Assembly: GCF_000344615.1 (NCBI RefSeq)
Contig: NZ_KB467824.1
Coordinates: 5,343,125-5,407,124 of the forward strand
Source of the DNA: Janthinobacterium sp. CG3
GTDB lineage: Bacteria; Pseudomonadota; Gammaproteobacteria; Burkholderiales; Burkholderiaceae_D
DNA: 64,000 bases
Direction: 5' to 3'
Below, one piece after another: positions 15,961 through 26,800 of this stretch. The stretch's first letter is position 1. Every line of letters begins with the position of its first letter. The position numbers and the translations under genes are program-made. The notes below the pieces were generated by a model, which saw only the letters and a program-made list of their open reading frames with translations, was not told where the DNA came from and ran no database searches.

Positions 15961-17297
15961 GAGTGGCGCATTCGATGCGCGGGCGCCTGCTGTGGTTTCT
16001 GCTGGCGGCCATCATCATGGCGGCGCTGGCGCAGGCCTCGATCGCCTACCGCAGCGCGCTGTACGACGCCGACGAAATCTTCGACTACCACATGCAGCAG
16101 ATGGCGCTGTCGCTGCGCTCGGGCGCGCCGCTGGCGAACCAGCAGCAGCAGCCGCCGCAGACGCCGGCCGACCCGGCCAACAACGACCTGGTGGTGCAGG
16201 TGTGGACGCCGGACGGCGCCCAGGTGTACCGCTCGATCACCCGCGCCGAGCTGCCGCAGCGCGCGGTGCTGGGCTTTTCCAACGTCCAGGCCAACGGCAC
16301 CACCTACCGGATCTTCTCGGTGCAGACCAGCTCGCAAACGGTGCAGGTGGCGCAGGACATGGCGGTGCGCAAGCGCATGGCCGGCAGCATGGCGCTGCGC
16401 ACGGTCGGGCCGATCGCGCTGATGGCGCCGATCCTGATGCTGGTGGTGTGGTGGGTCGTCAGCGGCTCGCTGGCGCCGGTCGAGCGGGTCCGCAAGCAGG
16501 TCGCGGCGCGCCAGGCCGACGACCTCTCGCCGGTGTCGGAGTCGGGCCTGCCCGACGAGGTACAGCCGCTGGTGCGCGAGCTGAACCTGCTGTTCGGCCG
16601 CGTCAAAACCGCCTTCGAGGCGCAGCAGCACTTCGTCGCCGACGCCGCGCACGAGTTGCGCACGCCGCTGGCGGCGCTCAAGCTGCAGGTGGTCAGCCTG
16701 GAGCGGGCCGGCTGCGACGAGGCGCGCGGCGTCGCGGTGGCGCGCCTGGGCGCCGGCATCGAACGGGCCACCCGCCTGGTCGAGCAATTGCTGGTGCTGG
16801 CGCGGCAGGAGGCCAGCGCGGCCAGCGGCGACCTGCTGCAACCGGTCGAACTGGGCGAGCTGGTCAAACGCACGCTGGGCGACATGGCCGGCGCCGCGCA
16901 GGCGCGCCAGATCGACCTGGGCCTGCACCACCTCGACCCGGCCGGCGTGGCGGGGCAGGGCGACGCCCTGTTGATCATGCTGCGCAACCTGGTCGACAAC
17001 GCGCTCAAGTACACGCCGGCCGGCGGCAGCGTCGACGTCGAGCTGCGCGCCGGCGCGGCCGGCGTGACGCTGGCGGTCGAGGACAGCGGCCCCGGCATCT
17101 CGCCGGAGGAGCGCGAGCGCGTCTTCAACCGCTTCTACCGGGTGCCGGGCAGCGCGGCCGGCGGTAGCGGCCTGGGCTTGGCGATCATCAAGGCCATCGC
17201 CGAACGGCATGGCGCCAAACTGGTGCTGGAGCAGTCGCAGCGGCTGGGCGGGCTGCGCGTGCAGGTCGAATTCCCCGCCGCGGCGCTTAAAGCTTAA
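15957..17297 (+). CDS. Sensor histidine kinase paired with the OmpR-type regulator
   Basis: 446 residues starting at the ATGA overlap with the regulator gene; the frame is open further upstream but that part lies inside the regulator. Two membrane helices (~10-30 and ~150-175) flank a periplasmic region of ~120 residues with a Q-rich stretch. The HisKA box is FVADAAHELRTPLAALKLQ with the phospho-accepting His. The ATPase domain has the N box LVDNALKYTP, G1 DSGPGIS and G2 GGSGLGLAIIKAIAERHG. It is similar in design to QseC/TctE sensors. The signal is unknown. Confidence 0.93.
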   Translation: MRVAHSMRGRLLWFLLAAIIMAALAQASIAYRSALYDADEIFDYHMQQMALSLRSGAPLANQQQQPPQTPADPANNDLVVQVWTPDGAQVYRSITRAELPQRAVLGFSNVQANGTTYRIFSVQTSSQTVQVAQDMAVRKRMAGSMALRTVGPIALMAPILMLVVWWVVSGSLAPVERVRKQVAARQADDLSPVSESGLPDEVQPLVRELNLLFGRVKTAFEAQQHFVADAAHELRTPLAALKLQVVSLERAGCDEARGVAVARLGAGIERATRLVEQLLVLARQEASAASGDLLQPVELGELVKRTLGDMAGAAQARQIDLGLHHLDPAGVAGQGDALLIMLRNLVDNALKYTPAGGSVDVELRAGAAGVTLAVEDSGPGISPEERERVFNRFYRVPGSAAGGSGLGLAIIKAIAERHGAKLVLEQSQRLGGLRVQVEFPAAALKA

Positions 17298-17377
17298 TCT
17301 TGATGCAATCCTTTTGATTGACGGGGGCGCCCGCGCGCTATATCTTCTGCGGAACTACAGCCAATTTGGAGCGCCGC

Positions 17378-18523
17378 ATGAAGAAAATCGGATTCTCGGG
17401 AACCCTCGACCCCATCACCAACGGCCACATGTGGGTGATCGGCGAGGCGCGCACGATCGCCGACGAGGTCATCGTGTTCCTGTCGCAGAATCCGGCCAAG
17501 CGGCCGCAATTCCCCGCCGAGGACCGCAAGAACATCATCGAGCAGAGCGCGCGCGAACGCGGCTGGGACAACGTCCAGGTCGTCATCGTCAAGAGCGACT
17601 ACACCGCGCGCGTGGCGAAAAAGCACGGCGCCGACTACCTGATCCGCGGCATCCGCACCACCGCCGACTTCGACTACGAGAACCTGATCCAGCAAACCAA
17701 CGTCGACGTGCTGCAGGGCGCCAAGACCATCTTCGTGATGCCGCCGCGCGACCTCGGCTCGGTCAGTTCGAGCTTCGTCAAGGCGCTGGAGGGGCCGGTT
17801 GGCTGGAACTGGACCATGAAGAAATTCGTGCCCGGCCCGGCCTACCGCGCCTGGATCCTCAGCTGGTTGCGCAAGGAATGGGACGGCCTGTGGGACAACG
17901 CCGGCGCGCTGGCGCCGGAGCAGGAGCTGATCGAGCGCTGGTTCGCCCACCTGACCGGGGCGCAGGCCTACGGCGGCGCCGACCGCTATTACCATAACCT
18001 CGACCACCTGGTGCACGGCCTGTGCGAAATCCGCGTGTGGGCCGCCAACACCCAGGCCTCGGCGCACGATATGGACATCGTCAAGAAGGCCTTCTGGTTC
18101 CACGACGCGCTGTACGAGCGCGACGAGGCGGCGCTGTTCTCGAACGAGGAGGCGAGCGCGCAACTGTGGTTGGGCAGCGGCCTGGACATGGGCACCGGTA
18201 CCGAGGTGGCCGAGCTGATCCGCGCCACCGACCACTTCCAGAGCCCCGGCATCAACCACAAGCTCAAGGACGTCATGCTCAGCGTCGACTTGGCCATCCT
18301 GGGCCAGAACGACGAGGTGTACGAAGCGTACACCCGCGCCATCCGCCAGGAATACGCGCACGTCGACGAGGCCCGCTTCCGCGAGCAGCGCCGGCTGGCG
18401 CTGATCCACCTGCGCGCCAAGGCCGAGTCCGGCGGGATGTTCGGCGACCCCTACTTCGCCGAGCAGTACAACGACAAGGCCATCGACAACCTGACGCGCG
18501 AGATCGACGCGCTCGGCGCTTGA
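17378..18523 (+). CDS. CoaD-like nucleotidyltransferase fused to an HD-domain phosphohydrolase
   Basis: 381 residues from the ATG at 17378, which follows GGAG. Residues 1-160 resemble phosphopantetheine adenylyltransferase: GTLDPITNGHMWVI is the T/HxGH nucleotide site, LIRGIRTTADFDYE matches the RG(L/I)R...DFEYE segment, and GSVSSSFVKAL corresponds to ISST.VR. Residues ~185-381 resemble the COG4339-type HD hydrolases: YYHNLDHLVHGL, FWFHDALYE and SVDLAIL supply the metal-binding His, His-Asp and Asp. Normal CoaD is ~160 residues, so this is a two-domain fusion and a separate coaD is likely elsewhere. A pathway coupling nucleotidyl transfer with phosphate removal is inference. Confidence 0.82.
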   Translation: MKKIGFSGTLDPITNGHMWVIGEARTIADEVIVFLSQNPAKRPQFPAEDRKNIIEQSARERGWDNVQVVIVKSDYTARVAKKHGADYLIRGIRTTADFDYENLIQQTNVDVLQGAKTIFVMPPRDLGSVSSSFVKALEGPVGWNWTMKKFVPGPAYRAWILSWLRKEWDGLWDNAGALAPEQELIERWFAHLTGAQAYGGADRYYHNLDHLVHGLCEIRVWAANTQASAHDMDIVKKAFWFHDALYERDEAALFSNEEASAQLWLGSGLDMGTGTEVAELIRATDHFQSPGINHKLKDVMLSVDLAILGQNDEVYEAYTRAIRQEYAHVDEARFREQRRLALIHLRAKAESGGMFGDPYFAEQYNDKAIDNLTREIDALGA

Positions 18524-18589
18524 AAAGCGTTGTTTATATAAAAATTTATTGATATTTAAATTGTATTGTAAATTTTGAATTGGCAGGCT

Positions 18590-18598
18590 TGCTATAAT
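18590..18598 (+). promoter_or_regulatory. Extended -10 promoter element
   Basis: TGC followed by TATAAT (18593-18598) makes an extended -10 box in an AT-rich region about 155 bases before the small secreted-protein gene. No good -35 box is visible, as expected for extended -10 promoters. Confidence 0.45.
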
Positions 18599-18752
18599 GT
18601 TTATGTGCTTCGTATGTTGCATCGTGTTTTCGATGATGTTGGCACTATGCCGAAATAAATTTTTAATGCGGAAGATACTTTTATCAGTTATTTCTATAAG
18701 GCTTAAATATACTGGGTTTTCTTAATTGTTGACGTTTATTGATTGTAAAGAA

Positions 18753-19076
18753 ATGAAAAAATTTAAATTATTGGCGATTTTCCTTGGGTTGCTACAAAAT
18801 TTCGCGCATGCACAAACGAGTTCCCAGTACGTTTCCCCGTATGGTTCTATAATAAATATTCGGGCCTACGTGAATGGCATTGTTTATATAGATCATAGCG
18901 TTGGTGTGTGTGCTTTCAAGACGTTTACCGTGGATACCGCGACGCCTGGTGGAAAGGCAATGTATGCCGCCGCGATGGCGGGATTTGTGGCGCAAAAGCC
19001 GGTAGCTTTGGAAATTCCCAATAATATTACGTGCGTTTGGGGTATGCCGTTGCAGTCTATTTTTGTGAATCCTTGA
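18753..19076 (+). CDS. Small secreted protein of unknown function
   Basis: 107 residues from the ATG at 18753 (an in-frame TTG at 18726 is less likely). MKKFKLLAIFLGLLQNFAHA is a clear signal peptide. The mature part has a repeated beta-strand look, two cysteines, and the C-terminal pattern GGKAMYAAAMAGFVAQKP followed by a strand, Cys and a short hydrophobic end. The base composition is far more AT-rich than the flanking genes, and an IS66 scar follows 84 bases after the stop, which points to acquired DNA. I do not recognise the family. The truncated gene at 38139-38570 has a similar C-terminal pattern. Confidence 0.6.
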   Translation: MKKFKLLAIFLGLLQNFAHAQTSSQYVSPYGSIINIRAYVNGIVYIDHSVGVCAFKTFTVDTATPGGKAMYAAAMAGFVAQKPVALEIPNNITCVWGMPLQSIFVNP

Positions 19077-19159
19077 GGGAGCGTCAAACCAGTGACGTCT
19101 TGAGCGCGCTGCCGAATTAATCGATGATGACGTTACAGCGCTGGGAAGCGGCGTGTTGT

Positions 19160-19956
19160 TCAGGCAGGCTTGATCTGCTGGACGTAATGCCGGGGCAGGA
19201 ACTCGTCGACGCGGTTGACGGGATGGTCGCCGATCTGCGCCAGCACATGGCGCAACCAGGTATCGGGGTCGATTCCGTTCAGCCGGGCCGTGCCGATCAG
19301 TGAGTAGATCACGGCGGCGCGCGCGCCGCCACTGTCGGCGCCCGCGAACAGGTAGTTGCGGCGGCCGATGGCGATTGCGCGCAGGACCCGCTCGGCGGCC
19401 GAGTTGTCGACCTCGATGGCACCGTCGTCGTAGTAGCGCGCCAGCGCCGGCCACAGGTTCAAGGCGTGCAGGATAGTTGCCGCCGTGTCGAATTTGCGCG
19501 GGAGTTTATCAAGCGCGGCGCGCAGCCAGCGCTCCAGGTCGTCGAGCAAGGGCCGCGAGCGCGTCTGCCGAACTGTCCTGCGTTCGTCGGGCGGTTTGTT
19601 GCGGATCTCGGCCTCCATCACATATAGTTCCGCGATGCGCCACACGCGCCTCGTCGAGTGGCAACGAGCGATGGCAATGGATGGCGCACCGTGTCGGTCG
19701 GTTCGGTGACCTGCTTGAGCGTCGCCCCCTTGTGTCCACCTTGTGCGCCCGCTTTCTTGTCCGACGACCCGCGCAACGATTGCGTCGTTTTCTTCTTGGC
19801 AAGGCCATCGGTCGACGGCGGCTTGCTCGAATTCTCGCTGTTCATTCCAAGTCTCGCCTCAACTGCGTCGAGGCGTGCGAACAGGGCGTCGATAAGCCGG
19901 TCCTTGTCCTGTTCGGACAGATGTGCGAGGTCGAGGCGTGGCGACTTCGGTGGCAT
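19160..19956 (-). pseudogene. IS66-family transposase (TnpC), internally deleted and frameshifted
   Basis: Two pieces of one transposase are joined. The N-terminal piece starts at 19956 (MPPKSPRLDLAHLSEQDKDR, with SENSSKPPSTDG and a zinc-finger-like linker region lost) and runs to about 19620. The C-terminal piece, in another frame from about 19645 down to 19160, carries IEVDNSAAERVLRAIAIGRR, NYLFAGADSGGARAA and the IS66 C-terminal tail (LNGIDPDTWLRHVLAQIGDH). About half of the ~510-residue protein, including most of the DDE core, is missing. No TnpA/TnpB partners or complete ends were found, so this is a dead remnant. Confidence 0.85.
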
Positions 19957-20001
19957 ACACGAATGATGCGTTATTCCAGTTCTGTTTACAACAATTTTCA
20001 C

Positions 20002-20354
20002 ACCGCTCGCTCAGGCTGAATAGGTGCAAAAAATTCATTATTTCTTCGACATGGACCTTTTTTGCATTGAAAATTTCGAGGGCGGCAAACTGTGAAATTT
20101 TAGCCCCATGAAAAATCGCAGCAAGGATAGGCCCAACCGCCAAGGCGCAGGTGTCCGCACCGTTGTTTTTGCAGGAAGTTAAATAATTTTATGGCAACAA
20201 TTTTCTCGGGATATGTTAATATCCCAGTGGAAATTTTTTAACTTGAGCAATGTCAGGGGCGTATCAAGCATGGCAGCAAGGCGGCGGAGACGCCATGCGT
20301 TGCCATGACAGTTGAGCGCCATGCCTGCCTTCTGCCGCAGCGGAGAATAACGGT
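20002..20354. other. AT-rich spacer ahead of the SpvB/RHS locus
   Basis: No gene is recognised here. The stretch is clearly AT-rich compared with its surroundings. It contains a 7-bp palindrome, GGGATAT-GTTA-ATATCCC (20208-20225), about 130 bases before the TTG start of the SpvB-like gene; this may be an operator. The rest is presumably promoter and leftover IS66-flanking DNA. Confidence 0.5.
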
Positions 20355-23300
20355 TTGATCACAGTAAACAATGTAGTTAGATGCCCCAAGGTGGCTGCTT
20401 CGATCGGGCGCTGGGCGCTCAGCTGCTTTCTTGCGCTCGCTTCGTTTGGCGCGCAGGCAGGCGATCAGGTTTCCGTATCCGACGGTGGCATGGCGTCCTA
20501 CTCCTTTCCGATTGGCGTGCCGCCAGGTATTGCCGGGATGGCGCCAAACCTGGCATTGTTCTACAGCGGTGGCGGTGTGAACGGTCCCGTCGGACTGGGC
20601 TGGACAGTTCAGGGCATCTCGATGATCACTCGCTGCGCGGGTAACAAAATCATCGATGGCTACCCCGTGCCGGTCAAATTCGCCGCGGCTGACAAACTGT
20701 GCCTGGACGGTCAGCGCCTGATCCAGACCGATGCCGATGGCGTTGTCGTGAGCCCGCAGCTCAACGATAGCTTGGGCGGTTCGGGGACTGTGCGCGAGTA
20801 CCGCACCGAGAAGGACATGTATGCGCGCATCCGCGCCTACGGCGTCGCCGGTGGCAATGCCGCCAACGGGCCGGCGTATTTCAAGGTCTGGACCAAGAGC
20901 GGCCAGATTTACGAATATGGCGTGGGCACCAACTCCACCGCCAACGCGCAAATCCTCGCAGGAGGCAAAAGCGTGGTGGCGGCCTGGCCAGTCAGCCGCA
21001 TTCGAGACACCGTCAGCAACTTCATGGATTTCGAGTACGAGCAGCGCGATGTTGCTTGGGGCAGCGGTTCGGTCGCCGGCAGTCCGACGGTCGGTCGCGA
21101 ATGGAATTTGCTGGAAGTTCGTTATACCGGCAGTAGCAACCAAGCCCCGGCCAACAAGGTGGTATTCGAATACACGGACCGGCCCGACATGGCTGGCGGC
21201 GGCGCCGCGCAGGATCGTTCGGAAAGCTACCATGAGGGCAGCAAGAACGTCAGCGTACGGCTGCTTAGCGCGATCCGAACGTACATCAATGCGCAGGCAA
21301 GTCCGATCAATGTGAAGACAATCAACCTGGCTTATCAGAAGGGCCCGGTCAGCGGCCGTAGCCGGTTGGTAAAAATCACCGAGTGTGCTGGCGCGAGCAG
21401 CAAGTGTTTGCCGCCCACGAGCTTTAACTATGCGCCTGGCGGCAACGCCAGATACACGCAAAATTCACAATTTACCGACAGCGCGCTCGGCAACTTGACG
21501 ATGCAAAGCACAACCGGCAACTACGGTGTGAGCGTCGGGAAATTCTTTGGCGATGGCCGCGCCGGCATTCTGCGCTGGTTGGACACGCCGAGCCAAAACG
21601 AGTTGTACAAAGGCGCGACTGACGGCTCGTTTACGAAGGTGGCAGTATTTAACATCACCGCTCAAAATCTGTTTAAGAGCGATGGATGCTATTCCTCAGT
21701 CGTGGCCGACTTCAACGGCGACGGCATGAGCGACATCTTGCGCATCATGCAGACGTACTCCACCAGTTCGACCTCCTGCGGTGCAATGCGACATATTTTG
21801 TACATTGGCAAAGGCGACGGTTCATTCGCTGAAACGGATGTGGCCGGGATCGATTTTACGAAAAAAAAAGGGAGCAGGCAATCATACTACGACTGCCTCT
21901 CTGGTTCTGGTGCTAATTGCAATGAATATTCTATGGATCCGACTGCTTTTTCACAGACCGAGGGGCGGGGCTTCCATATATTGGACGTCAACAATGATGG
22001 CTTGCTGGATATTGTTACAACGATCATGCCTTCGTTTAATAGAACATCTACCCCGTATAGCGACGCGACGCTGTGCGCAACGCTGGTTTGCACCCGAGAG
22101 TTCCTGGGACAGCCAGGCGGTGGTTTTGTCGAAAAAACGGATACTAACCTTGCACACCGTTCTGTTTATGCCGAGGAACCACCTCGCGAAACGCTGCGCA
22201 GGCCATATGTTTCTGACGCCAATGGCGATGGCTTACCGGACCTGCTTGTCACTAACGGTGTCTGGTTATCCCGCGGTGACGGCAACTTCGATATCACTCC
22301 ATTGGCTAATTCGAGTGTCGACAGAGGCTGCCGGGACTCCCTTGACTTTAACGGTGACGGCCGATCCGACTGCTTATATCCAGCCGCACTCTACACGGCC
22401 GATGGCAGCGATACGTTAAAACGGGCAAGCAATTTCAACCTCACAAGCGATGATATGAGGAAAACGCCTGTGCTCGGAATGCCTCCAACTATGGATGTAC
22501 AACTGGCGGACATCGACGGCGACGGCCGCACGGATATGCTGCGCTGGAGTGACGATCCGACGCAGAACGCCGTATGGTTAAGCAATGGCGACGGCACTTT
22601 CCGCCGCGACGCCACGTTTAATCTGACGACGACGAACGATGTGCTGCAAAAAAGCGACAGAAGCGCCAATTTCATATTGGGCGATTTCACGGGGCGCGGC
22701 AACACCGAGATCCTGCGCCTGGGATACACCAATCGGCTCTTCGTCAAGAGCGATAGCACGCCGCTGGACCAGCTCGTATCGGTCACGTCGGGTACGGGCA
22801 TAAGCACTAGCCTGACCTGGGTGCCGATGAGCAATTCCGCCAGCGGCGGCTTGGGTGCGCGCTATGCCAGCGATTTCGGCACGCCGTACGCGGCCAAGTA
22901 TCCGATGGTGGATATCACGATGCCGAGCCATGTGGTGGTCACCAGCACTACCGATAGCGGCGTCGGGACGGGCAAGCAAATTTCAGAATATAGCTATGCG
23001 GGCATGAAGATGAGCGCCGCCGGGTTTGGCTTCCTCGGCTTCCGCGAAGTTCGGCGCCAGCATACTGCTCCAAACGGGGGCAATTTGACAATCGTGACGA
23101 GCAATTTGCAAAATGGCTACTATACCGGCGTACCGGCGGCGAGCGAAACCCGATTGGGGCCGCTCAATGCATCCGGCGCGCAAGTGCTCAGCCGTAGCAG
23201 CTACAGCTATTGCGACAAGACATCATCGAGCACTACCGCGACCAGCACTTTGCCGTGCCCATCCGTGAAAATAGTTCGGCGGCCATATCTGTACCAAAGC

Positions 23301-23675
23301 AGGGAAGAGGGATGGGACCTGGACGGCACGGCGCTGCCGGTCGTTGTCACGACCAACGCCTTCAACGACAGTGGCGATCCGCTTACGATCACGGTCAAGA
23401 CTACTGGAAAAGGCGCCGGGGTAACGCAGACATTCACTAAAACCACGGTTAACGTGTACAAACCCGATGACATTTTGTTGGATAAATGGATTCTGGGGCG
23501 CCTGCAAACGGCGACCGTGACAAGCTCCGCACCCAACAGCCTGGCAAGTATCGCTACGGCGGCGGGAACCGCGCCCTACGCAAGCAATAACTTCGGGCGC
23601 TGGACCAAAGCTATGCCAATGCCCTTGAGCCCGGGTGCGCTCAGTGCGATTCTGTCGATAATTCTCGACGAATAG
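20355..23675 (+). CDS. Secreted SpvB/TcB-N-like protein with FG-GAP/VCBS repeats
   Basis: 1106 residues. The start is a TTG at 20355, with GGAG about ten bases upstream. Residues ~1-36 make a signal peptide ending near GAQA. Residues ~40-330 form the SpvB/TcdB N-terminal domain (SYSFPIGVPPGIAGMAPNL, GLGWTVQGISMITRC). Six calcium-loop FG-GAP/VCBS units follow: DFNGDGMSD, DVNNDGLLD, DANGDGLPD, DFNGDGRSD, DIDGDGRTD and a degenerate one at DFTGRGNTE. Residues ~800-1090 match the TcdB middle region (YPMVDITMPSHVV, GFGFLGFREV). There is no ADP-ribosyltransferase domain. In Tc-type complexes the SpvB and RHS halves form a shell around a toxin; here the RHS half is the next gene, 141 bases downstream. 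Confidence 0.88.
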   Translation: MITVNNVVRCPKVAASIGRWALSCFLALASFGAQAGDQVSVSDGGMASYSFPIGVPPGIAGMAPNLALFYSGGGVNGPVGLGWTVQGISMITRCAGNKIIDGYPVPVKFAAADKLCLDGQRLIQTDADGVVVSPQLNDSLGGSGTVREYRTEKDMYARIRAYGVAGGNAANGPAYFKVWTKSGQIYEYGVGTNSTANAQILAGGKSVVAAWPVSRIRDTVSNFMDFEYEQRDVAWGSGSVAGSPTVGREWNLLEVRYTGSSNQAPANKVVFEYTDRPDMAGGGAAQDRSESYHEGSKNVSVRLLSAIRTYINAQASPINVKTINLAYQKGPVSGRSRLVKITECAGASSKCLPPTSFNYAPGGNARYTQNSQFTDSALGNLTMQSTTGNYGVSVGKFFGDGRAGILRWLDTPSQNELYKGATDGSFTKVAVFNITAQNLFKSDGCYSSVVADFNGDGMSDILRIMQTYSTSSTSCGAMRHILYIGKGDGSFAETDVAGIDFTKKKGSRQSYYDCLSGSGANCNEYSMDPTAFSQTEGRGFHILDVNNDGLLDIVTTIMPSFNRTSTPYSDATLCATLVCTREFLGQPGGGFVEKTDTNLAHRSVYAEEPPRETLRRPYVSDANGDGLPDLLVTNGVWLSRGDGNFDITPLANSSVDRGCRDSLDFNGDGRSDCLYPAALYTADGSDTLKRASNFNLTSDDMRKTPVLGMPPTMDVQLADIDGDGRTDMLRWSDDPTQNAVWLSNGDGTFRRDATFNLTTTNDVLQKSDRSANFILGDFTGRGNTEILRLGYTNRLFVKSDSTPLDQLVSVTSGTGISTSLTWVPMSNSASGGLGARYASDFGTPYAAKYPMVDITMPSHVVVTSTTDSGVGTGKQISEYSYAGMKMSAAGFGFLGFREVRRQHTAPNGGNLTIVTSNLQNGYYTGVPAASETRLGPLNASGAQVLSRSSYSYCDKTSSSTTATSTLPCPSVKIVRRPYLYQSREEGWDLDGTALPVVVTTNAFNDSGDPLTITVKTTGKGAGVTQTFTKTTVNVYKPDDILLDKWILGRLQTATVTSSAPNSLASIATAAGTAPYASNNFGRWTKAMPMPLSPGALSAILSIILDE

Positions 23676-23816
23676 CCCGCCATACGCACGGCCCGTTTCC
23701 GAATCGTTGACATCGCGATTGCTGAAACGCGGCCGGGGAGCGTCCTGCGTTGCGAGACTCTCCACCCCGGTCACCACCATACGAACCATCTCAACATTTC
23801 CTGCACAAGGCAAGCG

Positions 23817-26800
23817 ATGCGCAAAGTAGTCTCTTCTCTCCTCCTATTCGTGTCCGTGCTGGGCGCGGGTGTCGCCAACGCTCAGGTGCCGCCGAACCCG
23901 TATAACTACAGTCGGGGCAGCGCCTTTGAATATGACGCGACGAGCGGTCTATTGACCAGCGAAACGGTGGAGCCGAACAATCCTGCGTCTTGCGTCACGA
24001 CTACCTACCTGTACGACAGTTATGGCAACAAGCGAAGCGCCAGCGTGGCCAATTGCGCCGGCGCCGGCGGCAACGACGTATTTCTTACCCGCGCCAGCAG
24101 CAGTACGTATAGCGCTCAGACCGTGACAGTGGCGGGAATCAATGTTGCCATCCCTCCGGGAACTTTTCCCACGGTTGTCAACAACGCCCTGTCGCAATCG
24201 GAAAGTAAGACCTTCGATCCGCGCTTTGGCGCCGTGCTCAGCCTGACCGGTCCGAACGCCCTGACCACCACGTGGGAATTGGATGATTTCGGACGCACGG
24301 TCAGGGAGTCGCGGGCCGACGGGACCAGCAGCGTCAGCTATTATTGCTATCTGGCCGGAAAGGGCGTCGACACCAGCAGCAGCACCCCGGGGTGCCCGGC
24401 GCCAACAAGTTCCGAGGCGCCCGTCGAGGCCATCAGCTTTGTCCACAGCGAGCAGCGCAACACCTCCAACGTCAAGAACGGGCCGTTTTCCCGCGCGTAC
24501 ATGGACCGCGTCGGCCGCAAGATCCGCACCGTCACGGAGGCGTTCGACGGCGCCACGCAGCCTGGCGGCGTCGATCGGCTGATCGTGCAGGACACCGACT
24601 ACAGCGTTCATGGCGCGCCTTTGGTAACAACCCAGCCGTATTTCCTCGACACGCGGGCGTCCATCAATGGCGGTGCCGCCAACAGCTACGGCATGAGCAC
24701 CAGCGAATACGACGCGCTGGGCCGTCCAATCCGCGTCTATAACCGGGACCCGCTGGGCGGCGACTCGGCCACGTTCGGCAGCCGCGGGACTGTGCCGGCG
24801 GCCGTGACCACGATAGCCTACAGCGGCCTGACCGTTACCACCACCAGTGACAAGGGCCAGACGCGGATCGAGGAAAAGAACGCCGACGGAAAACTGGTGC
24901 GCGTCACCGACGCCTTCGGCGCCCAGATCGCTTATCAACACGATGCGTTCGGCAACCTGCTGCAAACCAAGGACGCGCTGCAAAATATCGTCACCGTCCG
25001 CTACGACATCCGTGGCCGCAAAATCGGCATGACCGATCCGGATACCGGGACATGGGAATACAACTACAACGCGTTGGGCGAACTGGTCTGGCAGCGCAAC
25101 CCGAACCAGCTTGCCAACGGGCAGGCCACGACCATGGCGTACGACAAGCTTGGCCGCATGACAAGCCGGATCGAACCGGAATACACCAGCACCTGGACGT
25201 ACGACAACTGCGTCAAAGGCGTGGGCAAGCTGTGCGCCACCAGCACCACGAACGGCGTCAGCCGGAAAATGGTCTACGACGCGCTGGGCCGCCCGGTGAA
25301 CGCGCGGACCACGGTAAGCGGCGGTCCGAGCTTCGCCAGCGCGGTCAGCTATGACGCCGACGACGGCCGGCCGTCCAGCCAGACCTATCCGAGCGGATTG
25401 AAGGTCAACTATAACTACACCGCCAAGGGTTTCCTGTCGACGCTGACGATGGCCACCACCGCGACCGTTGGCGGCAAGGCCGTTGCCACCTTGTGGCAGG
25501 CGCAGGCCTACAATGCTTTGGGCCAGGTTGAAAAACAGCTTTACGGCAACAACGTGGTCGGCAGGGCCAGTTTCGACGCCGCCACCGGCCGGGTAAGCGG
25601 CACAAGCGCGGGCATCGGCGCGGCAACGGCCGTGATGAACTACAGCTACTCCTGGGACAGCCTGAACCACTTGACCGGGCGTGCCGACGCCAACGGCGAC
25701 GGCGCCACCGGCGCGGTCACGGACGGCTTCGACTACGACGCCGTCGGACGGCTGAAAAGTTACAGCGTTTCTGCGGCGCAGATTCCGGGCTTGACGCGCG
25801 TCGTCACGCTGGAATACAACGCGCTCGGCAGCATGCTGTACAAAAGCGACGTCGGCGAATACGGCTATCCAGTACAGGGCGCCGGCGTAACGCAGCCACA
25901 CGCGGTGCAGTGGGTAAACGGGAGGGATAGCAGCAGCAAGTTCGGCAGCTACTATAAATACGATCTCAACGGCAATGTGACCGAATCGACCGGTGCCGCC
26001 TATCGCAGCGTCAGCTATACCAGCTTCAACCTTCCCGACGCGCAAACCGGCTTGAAGGGCGTGGGCGGCGTGCGATACACCTGGCAATACGACGAAAACC
26101 ACCAGCGCATCAAGGAAACTCGGGTTAATACCAGCGGCACCCGTACCACCTGGATGGTACATCCGGACAACGCCGGTGGCCTGTCGTTCGAGAGCGAACA
26201 AAACGGTGCGGCGACCAGTAACCGGCACTACCTGTCTGCGGGTGGCATGAGCATCGGCGTATTGGTGTCGAGCGGCGCTTTGCCGGTGTTGGCTGCTGCT
26301 CAGACCGAGCCGACGGCGCTCTCCAGCATCGTATTCGACAAGGTCGAGTATTGGCACAAGGATCACTTGGGTAGCCTGGTGGCGACGACCAACGAGAGCG
26401 GCGTGGTAACGGCGCGCTATTCCTACGACCCGTTCGGCAAGCGCCGCACAGCCAGCGGCAAGTATGACGAACAGGGCCGGTTGTTGTACGACTGGAACGG
26501 CACCAGCAGTGGCACCGATCGGGGCTATACTGGACACGAGCATCTGGACGATGTCGGCGTGATCCATATGAACGGGCGGCTCTACGATCCGCTGCTGGGC
26601 CTCTTCATGCAAGGCGATCCCTACATTCAGGATCCGTCCGATTTGCAAAATTACAATCGTTATGGCTATTGCTATAACAATCCGATGACATGTACCGATC
26701 CTACGGGATATAAGAGTCTGTGGATGAAAATTAGGCCTCAAAGTCCCTTTTCTGGGGGCGGGCTTGCTGATCCAGGCGGATACGTTCTTTCTAAGGTTGC

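Noticed and set aside
19160..19956. Intact IS66 element
   Set aside because: The transposase is frameshifted with the middle half missing, and no TnpA/TnpB or terminal repeats were found.
20253..21461. 402-codon minus-strand frame over the start of the SpvB-like gene
   Set aside because: The plus frame has signal peptide and SpvB domain; the minus frame has no recognisable features.
23640..23830. Idea that the SpvB-like and RHS genes are one gene broken by a frameshift
   Set aside because: The RHS protein has its own ribosome-binding site and a good signal peptide, and the 141-base gap is not coding-like, so two genes are more likely.
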